Below, in pieces: positions 55,701 through 57,965 of a DNA stretch of 57,965 nt. The stretch is taken from positions 1 through 57,965 of the forward strand of contig JAILDV010000068.1 of assembly GCA_024688885.1 (NCBI GenBank), written 5' to 3'. Origin of the DNA: Bacteroidaceae bacterium. GTDB taxonomy: Bacteria; Bacteroidota; Bacteroidia; Bacteroidales; Bacteroidaceae. How positions within the stretch are numbered: the first letter of the stretch is position 1; every line of letters begins with the position of its first letter. The position numbers were made by a program, and so were the translations under genes. The notes below the pieces were generated by a model. It was not told the DNA's origin and ran no database searches. It worked only from the letters and a program-made list of their open reading frames with translations.

Positions 55701-57965
55701 AGAGTGTTCAAATCGATGGATTCAAGGCCTGTGCAAGTATCGAAGGCGTTACTGCCAATGCTCTTCACGCTCGCGGGGAGGGTGAGGGAGCTAAGTTTTT
55801 CGCAACTGAAGAACCCCCAGTCCCTAATGCTCTCCACCTGACATACACCATCAAAGGTGACGGTCACAAGATTTTCGCATTCCCTGAACGCCCCTTCTCC
55901 AATAACCTTCACACCCTCACCAATGATGGCAGAGGTGATGGAGTTGCTGAAACCATCCCATGGGCGGTCTTCGGTTTCTTCATAATCATACATCACACCG
56001 GTACCTACACCATCATAGGTGAGGGTCATCACACCGTCTGCGAAATGCCATGTGACGCCACCGCCACAATCACGTGTGGTAATGTTGTAACCAGACCAGT
56101 TATTCGTTTTGAAGGTTGCAACAGCAGCTTTGGTGGGTACCCAGATAGTGGCGGCGCAGTTTTTAAAGGCATCGGCACCACGGGTGGTTATCGATGTGCC
56201 TTCAAATAAGACTGTGTTAAGACTGGTGCAGTTCTCGAACGCATTTTTTCCTACGCTCGTCACACTGCTGGGGATGGTGATGGAGGTAAGGCTGGCATTG
56301 TTGCAACCCCGGAAAGCATAATCTCCGATGCTCGTCACACCGCTGCCAATAGTAACAGAGGTGATGGAAGCACGGTCAGCATACCAGGGGGTAGTGCCAG
56401 AGGTATAATCATTCATCGCGCCCGTGCCCTCACCTGTCTTGCTGATGGTCAGCACGCCGTCAGTCAAATCCCATGTGAGGCCATCGCCACATACACGTGT
56501 AATAATTCTGTGATTATTCCAGGCTCCTTCGTCACCCTCAATAAAGGCAGTAACAGCAGCGCTGTTGGGTACCCAGATAGTCAGTGAACTGCTACAACTT
56601 GCAAAGGCATTCGCGCCATACTCTGTCAGCGAAGCGGCTCCGAAGGTGGCGGTAGCAAGGTTAGAGCAACCGTCGAACGCACTCGCACCAACGCTCGTCA
56701 CGCTGCTGGGGATATCGACAGAGGTGAGGCTGGCATTGTTGCAACCTTCGAACGCGTAATCTCCGATGCTCGTCACACCGCTGGGGATGACAATAGAGGT
56801 GATATCGGCGCGGTTCTCATACCACGGGGCAGTGCCTGTGGTATAATCAGCCATTGCACCCGTGCCTTCACCGTCATAGGTGATGGTCAGCACGCCGTCA
56901 GTCAAATCCCATGTGAGGCCATCGCCACAGGTGTTGGCTACCGTGAATGTAGTGCAATAGTCAGAATAACTGATTCCGTCCCAGGTGAAGGTTATATTAT
57001 CAAGATCTATAGCTCCACCATTGGAACGGACGCCGACATAGGCATAGTCGCCCTCAATGGTTAACTCGTCGGGGTATTGATTATTATAAGTATATTGTGC
57101 AAGAAGGGTGCCCTTGGTGGCGTCGGCGTCGCTATACAAATCTTCAGCCGAATTATAAGCAGTGTTTTTGCCATAAATATTTATCGTTTTAGCGGTGTTA
57201 TAATTCCAATTAATTGTAATCTTTTTTGCCTTACCGCCAGAGGTGGTGGTTACGACACCACTGTTACTGTTACTAGAACGTAATCGTAAGTTTCCACCAT
57301 TACCAGAACTGTTACCTGCATAAACAGCGCTTGATGACATCGTTATACCACTCCAGCTACTGTAAGATGTATTATGTGCCAAATCTATAACTGAATTTGA
57401 TAATACATCTGCATACTGGCCTTCAGATATTGTGGCAAATACGGCGTAAAAATTAACGTCTGATGTTGACATGGTGGCAGAGGCTACTACGTCCGGCTTT
57501 TGAGCCTGAGTACCAACAATCTCTGCAGTCGCCCATCCCATAAACCTTCTTCCCGCAACATCTTCCGGGGTATTTTCTGGGAAATCGATGGGCTGTCCTT
57601 CTTTTAGTGATGTTGTATGGAAAGTACTGCCATTACTATAGAAAGTAGCTGTGTATGAGGGCATATTCTCATCAGGAGCGCGATAGAATTGTATTTGGGA
57701 GACCTGCACAAAGCCATTACCAGCTCCTTGTGCACAATTAAACTCCACCTTATAATATAGGTTGGCGGTGGGTGACGCTAAGGCAACAGTTTGGGCTCCT
57801 AGAGCTTTCGTGAAAGTGCCTGCCGATGACCAAGCCGAACCGTCGCTACTGGTGTACAGCGTGATGGAATTAACATAGTCTGTGGTAATAGCATCGATCG
57901 TTACAGTAACCTGTGTTATCGCTGCAGAATAAGCAGCTGCCGTTGACACATATCCTGTAGATGCG
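52772..57965 (-). CDS. BspA-like leucine-rich-repeat surface protein (5' end outside window)
   Basis: More than 1730 residues; the frame stays open to the window edge with no true start, so the N-terminus is missing. Order in the visible part: a beta-rich domain (VTVTIDAITTDYVNSITLYT ...), an InlB/Flg_new-type repeat (YTATFYSNGSTFHTTSL), about 30 BspA-type LRR_5 repeats of roughly 23 residues (consensus SLTSVTIPSSVTSIGDYAFEGC), interrupted by GDGLTWDLTDGVLTI linkers. After these come a MAM/choice-of-anchor-like jelly-roll (EGFEGGSTPSGWSTTTGYW) and a Prevotella-like C-terminal tail (YYDLQGRRVDQPTKGLYIRN). BspA proteins are cell-surface adhesins of oral and gut Bacteroidota. The tail may be a sorting signal. 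Confidence 0.9.
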   Translation of the reverse strand, partial: ASTGYVSTAAAYSAAITQVTVTIDAITTDYVNSITLYTSSDGSAWSSAGTFTKALGAQTVALASPTANLYYKVEFNCAQGAGNGFVQVSQIQFYRAPDENMPSYTATFYSNGSTFHTTSLKEGQPIDFPENTPEDVAGRRFMGWATAEIVGTQAQKPDVVASATMSTSDVNFYAVFATISEGQYADVLSNSVIDLAHNTSYSSWSGITMSSSAVYAGNSSGNGGNLRLRSSNSNSGVVTTTSGGKAKKITINWNYNTAKTINIYGKNTAYNSAEDLYSDADATKGTLLAQYTYNNQYPDELTIEGDYAYVGVRSNGGAIDLDNITFTWDGISYSDYCTTFTVANTCGDGLTWDLTDGVLTITYDGEGTGAMADYTTGTAPWYENRADITSIVIPSGVTSIGDYAFEGCNNASLTSVDIPSSVTSVGASAFDGCSNLATATFGAASLTEYGANAFASCSSSLTIWVPNSAAVTAFIEGDEGAWNNHRIITRVCGDGLTWDLTDGVLTISKTGEGTGAMNDYTSGTTPWYADRASITSVTIGSGVTSIGDYAFRGCNNASLTSITIPSSVTSVGKNAFENCTSLNTVLFEGTSITTRGADAFKNCAATIWVPTKAAVATFKTNNWSGYNITTRDCGGGVTWHFADGVMTLTYDGVGTGVMYDYEETEDRPWDGFSNSITSAIIGEGVKVIGEGAFRECENLVTVTFDGVCQVESIRDWGFFSCEKLSSLTLPASVKSIGSNAFDTCTGLESIDLNTLQSIGWGGFANCNKLTSVIIPATVTSMGGHSFIHCQLLETVTFKTGNNGLTMGELEFNDCPKLATVTFETGSTGQCIGNRAFSSCPSLVNLDLGNVQSIDWAAFANCSSLATVTIPSTVTTIGDNPFQYCPALATITVDGENETFNSNGDCNAIIKTSNNALITGCMNTVIPNTVTSIAKQAFQGSSSASFTTITIPSSVTSVGTDAFYDCSNLATATFGAESLTTYGSNAFKNCSGSLIIWVYSNEALAAYKSGNWATYNIQAISGTGYTLTDGVLTIKYEGVGTGEMDNYTTGTAPWYENRESITAIVIEDGVTTLGDYAFEGCNNASLTSVTLPESVTNIGANTFNGCSNLATVGGGSNVETIGTDAFTGTPWNSNMADGITYVGKTLYKGKNINGGLDVETGTTSISANAFNGCTGLTAITIPATVTSVGDNAFDGCTGLTAVTIPATVTSVGDNAFDGCSNLTTATFKGTTITTKGANAFANCNGSLVIYVPNSDAVATFKSGNWSGYNIQVAPCGDGLTWDLTDGVLTISGSGAIYDYTAGTAPWYADRASITSIVIESGVTGIGTYAFDGCTAVTKVIENATTPPALADNAFPEAFVGPINVPVGSFNDYSVADGWSNYLVQGLSDFIDEGFEGGSTPSGWSTTTGYWTINDYDGAATGSYKANFYYDWDYDSDYSDVSGILITPEMNLSGCPSATLSFNLDNEGDIFKVLYRTNGGDWNEIYSLHDYYGEYTHVELELPNLADNYQIGFEGIFAEGIGINIDDVLVRSFTGAKPTLTANYADGSYWCTYYNSTTNVKVDEFTKVYTASVSGTNATLHEIADRNIKAGEGVVLNSSRQTIVLTYNTTATTGDFTGNVLKGVDAATTTTVYTAAHAESQVFYTLANEGALGFYKYKGTTLAANKAFLPLNAAVSASVKGFTFSFEDGETTGISDVRSNMSDGIYYDLQGRRVDQPTKGLYIRNGKKIVVK
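54312..54518. repeat. 69-bp tandem repeats inside the BspA-like gene
   Basis: A 69-bp unit (23 codons, one LRR) starting CAGCCGTCGAACGCGTTGTC at 54312 recurs at 54381 with one base change and, more diverged, at 54450. The first two copies must be a recent duplication. Confidence 0.88.

Noticed and set aside
1-57965. tRNA, rRNA, known riboswitches, prophage or plasmid origin
   Set aside because: I looked for cloverleaf-like sequence, conserved rRNA words, phage structural genes and iterons; none was convincing. Only a dedicated covariance search could exclude small RNAs.

Overview
The window reads as chromosomal DNA of an anaerobic Bacteroidota, most likely a Prevotella-type (Prevotellaceae) member of the Bacteroidales. 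Grounds: genes lack Shine-Dalgarno sequences but many sit behind the Bacteroidota promoter (TTG, 19-20 nt, TAnnTTTG). There is a giant BspA-type leucine-rich surface protein with a Prevotella-like C-terminal tail, an Rho factor with a long disordered insertion, WYL, DUF4369 and DUF4861 proteins, and intergenic repeats typical of the phylum. No tRNA, rRNA, CRISPR array, integrase or intact insertion sequence was seen.

Layout. (1) 1-4330: a minus-strand surface/secretion operon with two lipoproteins that share an almost identical leader (one C39-peptidase-like), an unknown exported protein, an O-antigen-ligase-like polytopic protein and the start of an MG2-type surface protein. (2) 5034-9109: a TPR membrane sensor/regulator, a repeat-rich non-coding stretch, a PIN-type toxin-antitoxin pair and more repeats. 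(3) 9110-16515: an iron/haem uptake ATPase with a CbiK-like haem-binding protein, an ABC-F ATPase, engB, rho, and a convergent DUF4369 lipoprotein. (4) 16659-41261: nineteen consecutive minus-strand genes, many overlapping by 4-20 bp, that look like one programme of about 24.5 kb. It starts with a LytS/LytT-type two-component pair and ends at a clear terminator. (5) 41347-52077: a CobW-type metallochaperone with an aquaglyceroporin; asnS, rluB and purB; a membrane protein with a DivIC/FtsB septum protein; DUF4861 and WYL genes; and a ParE-type toxin-antitoxin locus whose toxin is frameshifted. (6) 52219-57965: a remnant of an ADP-ribosylglycohydrolase, a 42-residue small protein, and a BspA-like protein running off the window end.

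The most interesting part is region 4. It couples an isoprenoid branch (DUF116-polyprenyl synthase fusion, a squalene-hopene-cyclase-like enzyme with an intact DxDD acid, a half-size prenyltransferase-fold partner, a radical SAM enzyme) to an electron branch. The electron branch has an HdrA-like ferredoxin, a NuoE-NuoF fusion, a HoxU/NuoG-like ferredoxin, a NapH-like membrane iron-sulfur protein and a Tat-type periplasmic ferredoxin. It also carries five PQQ-like beta-propeller proteins, one NHL-like propeller and a LolD/FtsX-type ABC transporter. There is no squalene synthase, hydrogenase, terminal reductase or PQQ synthesis gene. I infer an uncharacterised system in which NADH electrons cross the inner membrane and a cyclised polyprenyl compound is made, and possibly moved or used in the envelope.

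A second theme is repeat biology: 7-bp tandem repeats of several unrelated sequences lie between genes and also inside reading frames of region 4, where they add short Ser/Gln/Leu/Thr-rich peptides. Two unrelated 23-bp-period repeats, a 93-bp dispersed repeat and several long perfect hairpins are also present. Coordinates and motif positions were read by eye; family assignments rest on motif recognition, not on database searches.
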